Below are positions 32,125 to 45,800 of a stretch of 64,000 nt of DNA, in pieces. Both the position numbers and the translations under genes were made by a program. Origin of the DNA: Caprella mutica. Taxonomy: Eukaryota > Arthropoda > Malacostraca > Amphipoda > Caprellidae. Below the pieces are notes generated by a model that had not been told where the DNA came from, did not search any database, and saw only the letters and a list, made by a program, of their open reading frames with translations. The DNA is taken from contig CANNZV010000509.1 in assembly GCA_947561585.1 (NCBI GenBank), positions 1 to 64,000 on the forward strand, written 5' to 3'. Position 1 is the stretch's first letter. Each line of letters starts with the position of its first letter.

Positions 32125-33080
32125 GACACTTCTTACGCGGTGTGAATTGCAGACTAACTCAGGTGGTGGCGATAGTGTAGGTTTTAGGCGGTGTGGACTG
32201 CAGACTAACTCAGGTGGTGGCGATAGTGTTGGTTTTAGGCGGTGTGGACTGCAGACTAACTCAGGTGGTGGCGATAGTGTAGGTTTTAGGCGGTGTGGAC
32301 TGCAGACTAACTCAGGTGGTGGCGATAGTGTAGGTTTTAGGCGGTGTGGACTGCAGACTAACTCAGGTGGTGGCGATAGTGTAGGTTTTAGGCGGTGTGG
32401 ACTGCAGACTAACTCAGGTGGTGGCGATAGTGTTGGTTTTAGGCGGTGTGGACTGCAGACTTGACTCAGGTGGTGGCGATAGTGTAGGTTTTAGGCGGTG
32501 TGGACTGCAGACTAACTCAGGTGGTGGCGAGAGTGTTGGTTTTAGGCGGTGTGGACTGCAGACTAACTCAGGTGGTGGCGATAGTGTAGGTTTTAGGCGG
32601 TGTGGACTGCAGACTAACTCAGGTGGTGGCGAGAGTGTTGGTTTTAGGCGGTGTGGACTGCAGACTAACTCAGGTGGTGGCGATAGTGTTGGTTTTAGGC
32701 GGTGTGGACTGCAGACTAACTCAGGTGGTGGCGATAGTGTTGGTTTTAGGCGGTGTGGACTGCAGACTAACTCAGGTGGTGGCGAGAGTGTTGGTTTTAG
32801 GCGGTGTGGAATACAGACTAACTCAGGTGGTGGCGAGAGTATAGGTTTTAGGCGGTGTGGACTGCAGACTAACTCAGGTGGTGGCGAGAGTGTTGGTTTT
32901 AGGCGGTGTGGAATACAGACTAACTCAGGTGGTGGCGAGAGTATAGGTTTTAGGCGGTGTGGACTGCAGACTAACTCAGGTGGTGGCGATAAATTTAGTT
33001 TTTAGGCGGTGTGGAACACAGACTAACTCAGGTGGTGGCGAGAGTGTAGGTTATAGGCGGTGTGGACTGCAGAGTGGAAG
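32125..33080. repeat. 51-bp minisatellite, about 18 copies
   Basis: The unit contains ACTAACTCAGGTGGTGGCGA and TTTTAGGCGGTGTGGACTGC. Because 51 is divisible by 3, open frames run through many units (17-residue repeat CGLQTNSGGGDSVGFRR), interrupted where a unit reads GACTTGACTC near 32460. Variation is limited (GATAGTGTA, GAGAGTGTT, GAATACAG) and clustered. It lies downstream of a poly(A) signal and lacks splice context, so I read it as non-coding. Confidence 0.9.
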
Positions 33081-33724
33081 AGTTTCTTCCATATGTAAAC
33101 TCGAAAACTGTAATTAAATAAATTTAAATTCAAACGGTTATTTAAATTGAAAAATGATTTGGAAATTTTGTTGAACGGACAAGTGTTTTACCTTGCAAGA
33201 AGGCAATGAATTCACCGAATTTTAAAGTTTGAAAGATGCAGACATAAGTTCTTGACACGAATTATATTTTAAAACTATAGTTAAAAAAAAAAGATTTCCC
33301 ATCTGAAAAATAAAGTGATGTTAATCTTATAGGATGAATAAAACTGAAAAAATTGATTTAAAATCATTTATTCATGGAATACGTAGCTTGAATAAAAAAA
33401 TGATAATTCATTATACAGATAATTATTGAAAAATTTAGCTAGGGTAAGTTCTTAATTTTGATAATTATTTGATTTTTATTACATCATTTTTTCTAACGTG
33501 TCCGATAATTAAGAACTTACCCTAATCAAATCTGCGAAAAAGATATTCTGTATTTATAATCACTGAAGGATGTACTAGCGAAATATTTAAATATTTTCAT
33601 TTCGCCTTTTGATAAGATACTTACTTAAGCCTATTTGTACATTAAATTGAGAAAAATTGACAAAATCTAAAATTTAGAAGGGATCGATAGTAGAGAAACT
33701 ACATTTATCAGCAAGGGATGCAGT
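33081..33724. other. Region between the converging middle gene and TRRAP
   Basis: AT-rich sequence with no gene. A short fold-back (AGGGTAAGTTCTTAATTTTG at 33441 against its complement ending at 33525) matches the outer end of family A. A minus-strand AATAAA (read as TTTATT at 33367-33372) could serve TRRAP. Confidence 0.45.
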
Positions 33725-33820
33725 AGTGGCATCCTTACAGCAAGGGATGCAGTAGTGGCATCCTTACAGCCAGGGATGCAGTAGTGGCATCCTTACAGCC
33801 AGGGATGCCAGGCAGGGTCC
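33725..33820. repeat. 29-bp minisatellite copied from the end of TRRAP
   Basis: Three to four tandem copies of a 29-bp unit (AGGGATGCAGTAGTGGCATC plus CTTACAGCC, with one A/C variant). On the minus strand it contains GCATCCCTGGCTGTAA, the final codons H-P-W-L-stop of TRRAP. The rightmost copy holds the real stop codon; the others lie in the 3' UTR. Each unit can form a small stem, GGATGC with GCATCC. Confidence 0.85.
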
Positions 33821-36800
33821 ATTCTACACAGGTTATCCACACACAGCACAGCCCTAACCATCTGTGTAGCCTGAGAGAAAAAAAAAACAATTATAAATCC
33901 GACACAAGGTTGATATTAGAAAATAAATTCTGAACTTCAGTAAATAGTGTACTAAGATAAAAGAAAATGTATGTAACATATACATGTAAGATAAAGTAGA
34001 AATCATCTACAGTGAAAGAGTTAGGAACACTTTTTATATAATCTGCAATGAATGGTCATTTTTTTCAGAAAACTGATGTCCATTTAATGGCAGACAAAAG
34101 AAAACATCCTAAATTATTCACTATAGAGGAGTTCTACTGTGATATTATTTATTGCTATAAAATAGCAATAAATAAAACTACCCTTCGTACTATAAAAGTT
34201 TATAACATAGAAAATTTGAATGAATAGTCAACAGACGTAAAACACTAATTATTATTACTAGGAGGAGACTCAATGTGTCAACTATTTCTACTATCAGGTC
34301 TGTCCAATACTATCTGCATCGGTAGTTGTTATATCGGCCATTTTTTTTAGGTATCGGTATCGAAGTATGGGTATTTTTTACGTATCAGTGTATCGGTTGA
34401 TTACCTATGCCAAGTATTGGTTATAATTATGGTATCGGTAATACTTATGGTATCTGAACAGCCCTGATTATTATTATCACTCACCTTGCTCTCAGTCTGG
34501 TCAATGGCGGCCAGTGCCTGTATTCTCTGCCAGATGTCACTGACTGCTTTGTTGACTCTGAGTACCAGCGCCTCTCCCTCCAGAGGTGCCATCACCTTAC
34601 CCATCTCTGCACTGCTCTCCTGTCTCTTGTGCCACGCCAAGATCTCGTCCCTAATCACAGCCTGGGGTGAGATACACTATTATTATTTGAAGGTTAAAAT
34701 ACAGAAAAATTATTAGGAAACTCAATTATTATTTTATTTTGGGTTCTGCCACGTCGTCCGGAAGGAGTCGGATATTTCGTGATGAATTCTATTCATATCT
34801 TCTAAAGTCCTTTTGACTCCAGATAAGCCATGAGCTTGGGAACATTGAAAGTATAAGAGTTTTCACCCAAGACTGGTTACATGGGTATTCTCATTGGCTC
34901 GGTACCAGGGAGACGCATCTTCTGCACAACGAGCACAGAGGGGAGAGCTTTCTCTCTCCATGATATGTCTGTGGTTGGTTAGTGTATGATAAATTCTGAA
35001 GCGACACAGGCTCACCTGTGGCCAAGTCCTCAAATCTTCTCTTATCTCTCTCAGTTTGTTGCCCACTACGTCTCTTCATTCCCTGCTCCAAGCATCCCTT
35101 ACGGCTCTCTTCAGCTAAGGGTACATGTCCCTACAGGGCAGCTTCATACTCAATATCTCTCAAATTTGTTGCTCTGTTTGCAGCCTCGTCTGCAAGCTCA
35201 TTACGGGGGATGCCTAAATGCTGGGAACCCAGCACATCTGTACTGTCTTCTGCCCACTATTGAGTTCCATAAGCCAGTTCTGGATTTCACATACGACAGG
35301 GTGCGGCGAGTTTATACTTTGAATGGCAGCGAGCGCAGTTCTGAAATCCGGACAGATGACAGGGTTATAAATATTTTCTTCCATACAGAATTTTAGAGAG
35401 TCACGAATTGCCATTAGTTCAGCTGTGAAGATAGAAGAATCATCTGGGATTCGAACAGAAAACGTGCCATGCTCCGAGGTATGTGCGTACCCTACTCCAT
35501 TTTCAGATTTTGACCCATCAGTGAATATCTTCAATGTCTGGGGGTGTTTTTCTCCGGTGTCTCGCATAGTTATCGACAATAATAGGCATTCAGTCTCCAC
35601 GGAGGATGTTGGCTTAGCTTATCAGGTGCACAGTTTGTAACATTAATGTTCAGATCTGCTTGCAGTCTTCTACAACGAGTGGGAGTTTTGAAAATACTTT
35701 CCTCTGTCTCGTTCAAGAAAATAGAGGCTGCTGGGGACCTGGGGTTACACTGCAGATGGACATAATGCAGAGAGCTTGTCTCTGGGTTACCATACAAGTA
35801 TTTAACAATTTTTAAACTGGGTATTGAACTCTAATGAAGGTCTAAGGTAGTAATTTGTTCAAGATTTTACCTGTAGAATAGCTTTTAGTTTGAAGGAAGG
35901 GTTACTGAGGCACCTTGCAGACACCATCATAGAGGCGGTGAGGGGTCCTGACACCCCAATGGATGTGCACAGCTCTGCCAGGTTGGGGGTGAGACGGAAC
36001 TGAACTGGGAAACTGCTATCCAGAACACCTGCAAACACAAACAACTTTACTCATCTATTTGAAGAAAGTTGAAAAAATTAAGACGTTAGGTGTTTAACAA
36101 TTGGCAAGTTTCTCGTATGAATTTCGACAGATTTATTTATGAATATTCTTCAGGAGAAACAAGGTTGAGAAAAAAAAGTGCTTAAAAAATAATTAATCTA
36201 CTCCCATACCTTTGACTTCATCCACATTGAACTTGAAGTAGGCGACATTTATCACCCCTGTGTCCTGGTGGAAGTATAACATATCAGGGTAGTTCCTGGT
36301 GAGGTGCAGCACGTACTCCATCAGTCCCAAGACCCCCAGTTGCACTGTAATCATCTTCCTGAAGCTCCAGTAGCAGGTGGCGTTAGGGAAAGTTTGAACT
36401 GCCCAGTTAGTGAGCATATTCTTAGGCACCATGCTGCTTTGAACCTCCTTAACTATGTCGCGCAAGACCTGAAATGAACAAGATATTTATTGTGTCCAAA
36501 AATTACCTGAAATGTGGAGGTTAGAACGTGAAGATTAGGTGATGAAATTTATAGTCTTCTAGTACTACCCTCTGATTGTTATGAGGCCATTAGACAAACA
36601 AAGCAGTTCTCGGACAGTTGGGGTTAGAACATGTCATGAACAAAAATGACCTTAGAAGTTTCTATTCGACCTAATGTTGAAACTTAAAAGCGTAACTCCC
36701 ACTTTCCGAATACTGAGACATCACCCTAGTCACTCTACAAAAAACAGCTTTCAAATGTCCCCATTTTGTGATAGGAAAAGTTACAAATTATCGGTCGGTT

Positions 36801-39800
36801 TCACATCTGTTTCAATTGGTATCCATAATACCTGTTATACAATAATTGTTATTTAACTCGTTAGTTTAATTGGTATCCATAATACCTGTACGATCATGAA
36901 TACCAATTTAGATAAAGAGTTGAAATGCTAAATTACACTTTTTCTTATATGACCAAAGATGTGGAACTGACTGATAATTCGTAACCGAATCTTTTTCCTA
37001 CTCTGAATTGTGACAATGACATCCTTAGTTTACTCACTTGATGCGAGGCCTGAGCACCTCGAGCTTGAACAGCCGCCAGTCGCTCATAGTAGCGAGTGAT
37101 GGGAGTGTCTGGCTCCAGATTCTTAGCCTGACACCTGCTCTTGTAGACATCCATCAGACTCAGAGAACTGAGGTTGTCTTCCACCAGTCTGTTTTGAGGT
37201 GAGAAAGGAACCACTTTGCTAACGTACAGGTGGATGAAACGACGACTGGTTTCCTGTGGGTAGAATGGTAGCTACTGGTTATGGTCGTATCTATTTTTTT
37301 TTATTTTAAATTATATAGTCTTTTTCTTTTATGTGCCAAAATATTGAACCGTCCCATAACTCTGAACTTACCCTACCTAATTTCTTAGCAATGGATTTAC
37401 CTTCTGCTTCGTGAAGAATATATTTAGCATCCTGAGCAGTTGCTGGACCCTCTCTTCACGTCTGCTGTCACTGAGGGAGCTGTCGCTCACCACCAGGTAG
37501 GGGTACACGCGCCCATTGTGACCTCTGATATGCAGGCGGCGGGGGGCTGACCCGTGCTTCTGAACTATGTCCACTTTGGGGAGAAACCGGGCAATGCGAA
37601 TGAAGTACTGTTGGTTCTGAAAAAAAGGAAGAAATTCATTGCAACGTATTTAGTAGTTATAGGTAATTTAACGGGGAAGTACACAAATCTAATTAATTTT
37701 ATTGAAATATTTTGAACCACCTCAGGGACAATACCCCTACACAAATCTCTAAACATCAATGACCTCTACAATTCTCACCTTTGGAAGCAAGAACTCTCCT
37801 GGCAGTTCTACATCAGCACAACTCATACTGAAGTTACTGAGGAAGCGGCATTTATCTTCTATCAAAAACCATTTTGGTAGAAGTTTAACGCGAGCCTCGA
37901 GAATCTTGACCCATTTCTTGAGTTTGTGAATTAGGTTGTGGAGTTTGATGGAGCCTGGTTGATCAAAGTCAAAATCTGCAGTGAACTGTCCCTTCATTTT
38001 GTGGAACACTGGGTCCTGGAAAGTGAGAGCAGCCCTACGCGCCAAACTTTCAGATCCTGAAAAATAAGTTCGGAACTGTGATGACAATTCAAAAGGTTTA
38101 TAGAAATCAATGGTTAAAGTAGTACTGGAAACAAAGACTATTCAGAATTGAAAATGAATCACCAATTGAAGGTAGAAATGTACACAGTATCATTGGTGTT
38201 CATTTCAACCCTGTAGCTAGGGTAAATTATCTGACGGTTTCTCATTTTCAGTATCATGGATACCGAAAATCATGGACACTTAATTAATTGATCATGGTAT
38301 CATGGATACGAATCGAATTAGAGTCTAGTAATAATTACCTATCCGGGAATGAGGAGCATTCAGATAACTCTGAACTACCACTAGCTACTGTCATTATTCC
38401 TAGTGTACAATTTATTACCTGTACTGGTGTACTGTTGAGATGTGCCGGATGTTGAGGGATTGGCATTAGGAGCAGAAGGTGTGCCAGAGGATTGTGTGGA
38501 GTTACTGCGAGACCCTCCACCTCCAGCATTCAAATTTTCAACACCCAATCCAAATGTAGACACCAGCTTCTTAACGAAAGACTGAGTGTAAGGAGTGATT
38601 TCAGCTTCTGTCACATTACCGCTGTTTTCAAATGCCAGGCTGTAGCATTTGGCAAGAGCTTGTTTGAGTTGTCGGAGTACCTCCTCGTACCAATTCTCCC
38701 TGAACCACATCATTTGATCTACTATTCCTTCCAAAGACACTAACACAGTGGGGTGGTAGTCTCTTTGGATTTGCAGAATGCGACTGCATCGTAGCATCGG
38801 TTCTGTAGCGCGAATGTCCCCTGTGGGTTTGTCTTTGGTGTCAGCAACATCTTTACCATCAGTGGTTGTACTGGTACCATCCTTCTGGTCTTTGTTGTTT
38901 GGTTCCCTCTTGAATTTGCCTCTCTGTTCTATACGCAGAGTAAGGTAGAGTGTTCTCACAGGTAAATAAACTGCTTGGGGATAAAGCTTCGCAACTTGAT
39001 TGAGCAAACCGAGAATAGTCTGAAAAAAAAAGTTACATAAAAATTAGAAAATAAAAGAATTAAATATTAATAATTTAAATTAGTACTAAGGTATTTAAAC
39101 ATCTGTTTCAGAACCAAAGGCAATATCGCAGACTTCGAAAGAAAACTGATTACAAAAAACTCAAAAAAATAGTCAGAAAGGAAAGTGGTAGCTACCATGA
39201 AAAAGTACCCTGCTTGATATAGTTATTAATTTTGCGTAACTAACCTTGCCCTCATTTCTGACAAGACTGGTGAGCAACTGAGGTATCCAGGTTAGCCATA
39301 GCATCTGGGGTACATGAGAACCGTACTTTTCAAGGGCCTCACTGAGAAAAGGAGGATTCGTCTCATAGCTCAGCAACCAGAAGATTTTAGCAAGGTACTT
39401 CCTCGACTTGGGTTCTTGATCACACTTTGCCGCATTCAGGAAACAGACCATTGCGTTCTGAGCCACGGTCAAATTTTTGGGGTCCTTGCTGAAAAGGGAC
39501 TCTAGGTATTCGCCCCAAAGAGCCCAGCCCTTATTCAGCGAGTCATGGTACTGCAGAGAGACACTCAAGGCCTTGTTAGCGTCCTCTGCACGCCCCAAAT
39601 GGGAGAAGAAGACGCCTTTGAGCGCATAGAACTCTGCAGTCATTTCCTTGGTGAAAAAGCGAAGGTTGGTAGACTCGATAACCTCTAATCCCTCCTGCAG
39701 TTCAGTCTTACCCATGTTGTTGTTTATGGCTTTGTGGAGGTAGCACTTCACTTGCTGACGTATCTTCTGGAAACAGTCAACAATTGGAACAGATGGAATG

Positions 39801-42800
39801 TTGTGTATCTTGCCTAGGGACTCCAGACACACGCTAGTGGAGTTGTGCTTGCGGGCTATTTTACCAAAGTGGATGATGGCTTGGGCTGATGCATGGACAC
39901 CAAGCATACTGTTGTTCTGTTGAGAGAGGAAATTAACAACCATTACCTTATATCAAAAAGCAATGAGGAAAATTACAGCCTAAACACCTAGCTTTTGATA
40001 CAAAATTAAAAAAAAAACCAACCCTTTATCATATTAGAGATTATATTTAGTTACAGAAACTGAGCAAGAAAATAGATTTTGAAGAAGAATGAAGAGTTAA
40101 GATTTTATAACGACTGATAAACAATAGGGTAAGTTCTAAGTTATCGAAAGGTTCCACATATTCGATCATATAAGAAAAATATATTAAAATTCACATCAAA
40201 GATAATCGATGAAGGTATCATGTATACAAAATATATATAGCTAAATATAGAATAGCCTCTTTAGTCTTCACTTACACATCGTGCAAAGTGAAATGAATAA
40301 CGACTCTAAAGGCTTGTTCAAACACATCAGTGTTCTATCCGTGACGTGCTTCTCAGTGCTTCAATGTCAGTAAAAACTAAATCATTACTTTGAATTACAA
40401 ACACGTTCACACACGTCAGGCTCAGTACAATATCCTTTTAGCGCTCAAATAGCACCGAGCAGTCATGTGACGGATATGTGTGATGAATCCTTTAATCTTT
40501 AGTTTCCTCGAGTTAGCTCATTGTTGCGTCTATCTCACCTGATGCGCTTCGCCAGCCTCAGTGTAGTGGTCCACTATGAACTGGTAGTGGTGCTGTCTCC
40601 AGGTGAAGATGTCAGACCAGTGACTGAGGTCATCAGATATGACAGGCAGGCGGTTGCGCCAAGTCTTGACTATAGCCTTCATATCGTGCAGACTGTTAGG
40701 ATGGTTATTGACTAGTCCTTGGTGCATTTGGTACGCCTCTTGTAGTTCCATCACCTGAAGAAGGGAATATTAATTGCTAGCTACAGTTGCGATCAAAACT
40801 AAGGGACAAAAATTTAAAAAGCTGTATCTTCATAAATATTGGTTATAAAATCATGAAATTTCAGTATGTTGTAAACATATTAGTATAATACTACATACTA
40901 TAAGCACAATTGATTTGAAAGACGAATAAAAAACTTATGCCATTATTAATTTTATTTGTGAATAAGTAACGTTCAAAACTAAGGGACACAAACTTGAAAA
41001 CTTGAAAATTAACACATTGAACGAGAAAGTAAGCTTAATAATTAATATTTTGTGAATAATCCTTTGCTTTGGACCACTGCAGCACATCTGCGACTACAGG
41101 ATTGGATAAGTTTACGACACTCATCAACAGAGATTTTGGTCCATTCATCTTGAAGTTTGTCCCACAAATCATCGGTGTTAACTGGGTTTCGAGCCATTAC
41201 CTTTTCTCCAAGTGTCTTCCACAGATTTTCTATGGGATTTAGATCAGGACTTTGAGCTGGCCAATCCATTATTTCGAAATCTTGCTGTTGAAGGAAACTC
41301 AAAACACTCTTAGCTTTGTGGCACGGTGCATTATCCTGCATGAAAATTGCCCCATTTATGCCTGAATTGTTAATAATGGGTACTACATGATCTTCCAATA
41401 GATTTTTGTAGATGGAAGCATTGACTCGAGTATTCAAACGAACAAGAGGAGACGTACCTTGAATTGAAAACATTCCAAAAACCATCACACTTCCACCTCC
41501 AAACTTGACCGTTTTTTTCGTACATTTTGGGTTCAATACTTCACTTGCAGACCTCCTAACATAGTTTTTCCCATCATTTCCAAACAAATTAAACTTACTC
41601 TCATCGCTGAAAAACACTTTTGACCACTGTTCTTCAGACCAATTCACATGTTTGTTTCCAAACTGTAACCTCGCCATTTTATTTTTTCGACTTATCAATG
41701 GTTTCTTCCTAGGCCTTCTTGCAAATAAGCCTATCTCCTGCAGGCGTCTCGAGATAGTTGATCTGGACACATCAGTAGTGTTTGTATCTTTCATTTGCCT
41801 AGAAATTGCTGCAGCGGTTGTGAAACGTTCCCTTAATGCTATGCGTTGGATGGCTCTGTCTTGCCTAGCAGACGTTTTCCTGGGTCGGCCAATCTTGTTA
41901 GGACTCAGGATACGGCCAGAATCTTCATAAGTTTTCACAATTCTTCCAATGACACTCTTCGAACGATTAACTCTTTCTGCAATCTCTCGGATACTAAAAT
42001 TCTGTTTGTGCAACTTAACTATAGTCATACGGAGAGCATCATCAACTTTTTGCCTGTTAGCCATGATTGATGGAGACAGAGTGTTTACAAATGATTTGGC
42101 ACATCTATTTCTTACTCTGAATAACAGAAAACCGGATGTCAAAATCTGTTTTCAATCATTTTTAACAATGTGTCCCTTAGTTTTGAACTTTACTTATTCA
42201 CAAATAAATGTAATAATGGCATACGTTTTTTATTTGTCTTTCAAATCAAGTGTGTTTATAGTATGTAGTACTATACCAATATGTTTACAACATACTGAAA
42301 TTTCATGGTTATATAACGAATATTTATAAAGTTATAGCTTTTTAAATTTTTGTCCCTTAGTTTTGATCGCAACTGTATATACCAAACATTAACACCAGCA
42401 ATATATTGATTTGTAGCTACAAATAGTGACTTTACAGTTACAGTTAATATAGCAATCTAATTAACGAATGGCTTGCACATAAACAAAATAACATACTACA
42501 TTTAGTAACACTGAGAACTCGCTGTTATTTTAATAAATAAAACGCGTTGAGTTGTAATTGATTGATTAAAATTAATAAATAGTAGATGGAAGGAGCATCA
42601 CGTCACAAACAAAAACAATATTTGTATTTAAACTGTAAATAAAGAGGAAACGGCGGACATGACACAGAAGAAGAACTGTAATGAAATCCGATATTTCATT
42701 ATAGAGAAGTTATACCGTAGAGTTTAGTCAAAGTCAAAGAAGTATTTGTTCACCTGTTGAGCTGCCTGTAGGTAGGGTATGTGAATGTGAGAGACAATGT

Positions 42801-45800
42801 GAGGCAGTCTCTTCCACTCTCTGATGCAGAGGGCAGAGGCACACTCTACTGCCTTTTCACACTGGGCGAGGTGCTGCTTGTCCTCGTGACATATTGCTAG
42901 GTAGCCCTTGTACAGATTCAACTTCCACTGAGTCTCTCTGAAAATACAAAGGTGTTAAGTAGGGTATGATCTAAATTACAACAGTTTGAGGCCTAGAAGA
43001 CACCAACCCCTTCTCTTCCATTCACCACAGACAACTTAAGATGGACAGAGCTCCTGGGGACTATAATGCATTTATTACACTCAACTAAAGAGTACATACT
43101 AATTGACCAGCCACGCGAAGTAGATGAGAAATTAGGTAAGTAAAGATAGCAGAATGATAAGATGTATGGAATTAACCAAATAGATAGCTAGTTATTATAT
43201 TTTGGAGAAAATAAAATAAGAAAGGTAAGTCCCAAGTTATCAGACTGTTCCATATCTTCGATCATATATAGGAGCTTACCCCAATTGATTTAGCCACAAT
43301 AAGAACAGAGAAATGAAGTTATAAACATTTAGGAGTAGCTAACTATCTATTTACCTGGTGCTTAGTTTCTCTACAATCTGCAGTGCCTCTTTCATGGCCA
43401 CCCAATCAGGAGTTCTCCATCCACTCTCCACCAGCAAATGAGGTGCACCATGATGTGGTTCAGAGCCATAGTCCTTAAGAATCTCCCACTGGTTGAGCTC
43501 CTTAGCACACTGCATCCAGTGCAGTTCAACCAACTTTATCTCAACATTATCCTTTTGCTGTGCGCTTCTAACTCCCAACTCATTCTCAATTTTGGTCATT
43601 GCCAGTTCGTATGCTGACATGGCATTGTCCATGAAACCGTGCTGTTCAAACGTCATGGCTATTTTTGTCTCAGGCCACCTAGCATAGGTCTGCCACATGC
43701 CTGACCAAAGGTCATCCTCTTTCATGAGACCGTAAAGATCTTGCAGTGATATCCGTATCTCATTTTCGATGGAGAGGATAGGGTTGTCGGTGGGGAGGTT
43801 GCGTCTGTTTGTTTCTGGAGAGTTTAGCATGAGGTCCTCCAGTTCCAGAGCCATTCTGTGCCACAAATTGTGGGTCTTGGCAAGGTGTTTTAGCACTGCG
43901 GGTCTGATTGGTATGGGGGGCTGACATAGACACAGAGCTTCCATGAAGGTCTGCATTGCAGATGGGTGATAATTACGTTGGGTCTCATGAATTCCCGAAG
44001 CCACAAAAATGGGTATTTCTTTAGCTAGGTTTCGTTGCTGTTTCTCGGAGAGAATACGCCAAACTCTGGGGAAAAGCTGGCACCACATCCACTCTGCTAC
44101 GTTAGTGTCCAGGAAACACAGTTGAACTAGTGCAGTCAAAAACTGAGATGTATAGACTTCCTGTGTATCACTATAGAACTTCCATTGTGTCTTGATGAGA
44201 GTGGTCATGCAAGTACCCTTTGTCTGAGCTGCTTTAGTGACACTGGAACTAGAGGATGAACCTAGAACCATAGAGTCCAGATCATCACTCGGCACATTGT
44301 CAGTAGTTGATGTATCCATCTCCTCCTCTTTTATAGAAGGCAAATTGAAAGAATCATTTTGATCAGTAAGAGACATCACAGATGTCACACAGGGAAGTAT
44401 CACATCGCTATTACTGTTCTGTATCAGTGTCTTCTCCTCAGAAGCTATCAGCAGCAGCTGGATGCACTGCTTAATCCAGAAGTAGTTGCCTATCTGCTCC
44501 CAATTCTGAGAGCAGACAATGTACAACAACCGGCTGTTCAGGTCCCTCGGGATGCTCTCGTGGAACACCTCGAAGAAGCTGTTACGTATCAGAGGCTGGG
44601 AGCATCTGAGACCGGATAGAAAAGCACACTCCAGTTTACCTGCCAGTTCCGAGGCTCTGAAGGCTTCGTCTCTGTAGATGTAGTTAATGATAGTCAGGTA
44701 CTGAGCCATCAGGTCAGCATTCTCTGGGAATCTCTTCTCAACAAATTGTTGCAACTTTACAAGGAGGATGCTCTTCTCTTTTAGGTTGGGTGATGAATTG
44801 AGGCTGGAGTGGTGTGGGGGTTGGGGTTTGTGTTTCACCCAGTCTCCAACTATCTTGACTATTGCCTTGAGGACTTTTGGGTCGGGGGATTTCTCAATGA
44901 GACCACAAAGGATAGTTCCTGAGATGAAATTGAACGATTTGATAATGAAAACAGTGAATATAAAGCTCTCAATAATTATGTTCAGATAACAATTATTTCA
45001 TGAACTTGAAGGCAAATAATTGAACTAGTGCCAAGAGTTAGTGAAATGGGATTTATTGGTTTTACAATTTTAGCTAGGACTTTTCTTTAAAACTTATTCT
45101 TTTGATCAACCAACACTAACTAATCTAGATCACTTCAACATCAACTTTTGATGTTGTCTACCATTTTCAATTATTTACTTTGATAACAGCTTCTGGAAAA
45201 TAAAAGATAGAGAAAATACTTTTAGAGACAATAATTAGCTACCTATAAACGCCTTCCGCATATCCACAATCAGCTGACCAACACGAGTCTTGAAAATGTC
45301 CAACAGGAGAATGAGTACATCAGATGTGTTAGGAACTGAAAAAAAAGATAGAAACATTAGGAGAAACAATACACTTGTATTTGGGTAAGTTCCAAGTTAT
45401 TGAACTGTTCGAGATTTTTTGACACTTGAGAATATTTTTATTATTCAACCTATCAGTTTAACTGGGATAGGTTATTATGTGTACGAAAACGTAGAACCAT
45501 TTGATAACTCTTAACTTACCCTAACTAGCTACTTCAATAAGGCTGTACTATTACCAATCATTAGTGAATAGCCTTATGATTCTGATGGTGGAAGTAGCTA
45601 CATCACTATTGTCTATCAGTATATAGTTACATTCACTGAATGTTGAAGATGTAGTTCAGAAATAGTTGCACCAGTCTTTTTGTTCACTTACTTGGAGCAT
45701 CTGACACGATGCCAGTGTTAGCGGGGGGAGCAGGAATATTACTAATATGATCTTTGGAAACCCTCTGTAGCACTTTCAGCAGTGGCACTATGATCCTGTC

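Larger units (their letters stand above)
33793..39019 (-). other. TRRAP: TRRAP PIKK-like pseudokinase and FATC exons
   Basis: Nine exons. They include [121 protein letters not shown] and [20 protein letters not shown]. The usual PIKK catalytic DxxxxN and DFG motifs are absent, as in all TRRAP/Tra1 proteins. The last exon (33793-33870) is the FATC tail. A Gly/Ser/Asn/Thr-rich loop lies in exon 38419-39019. Confidence 0.95.
39245..44918 (-). other. TRRAP: TRRAP FAT-domain exons
   Basis: Five exons (43355-44918, 42754-42937, 40539-40754, 39245-39916 and the border with the next) encode the helical TPR-like FAT region. Markers are [19 protein letters not shown] sequence (read here as [20 protein letters not shown]), [56 protein letters not shown] and [18 protein letters not shown]. 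One intron holds the Tc1 element at 40784-42375. Confidence 0.93.

Noticed and set aside
32123..33005. Secreted or structural repeat protein gene in the 51-bp array
   Set aside because: No start context, splice sites or signal peptide, and the frame breaks near 32460. It lies just after a poly(A) signal.
34986..35640. Plus-strand open frames of 71-136 codons
   Set aside because: They oppose the RNase H fragment on the minus strand, which has recognisable motifs.
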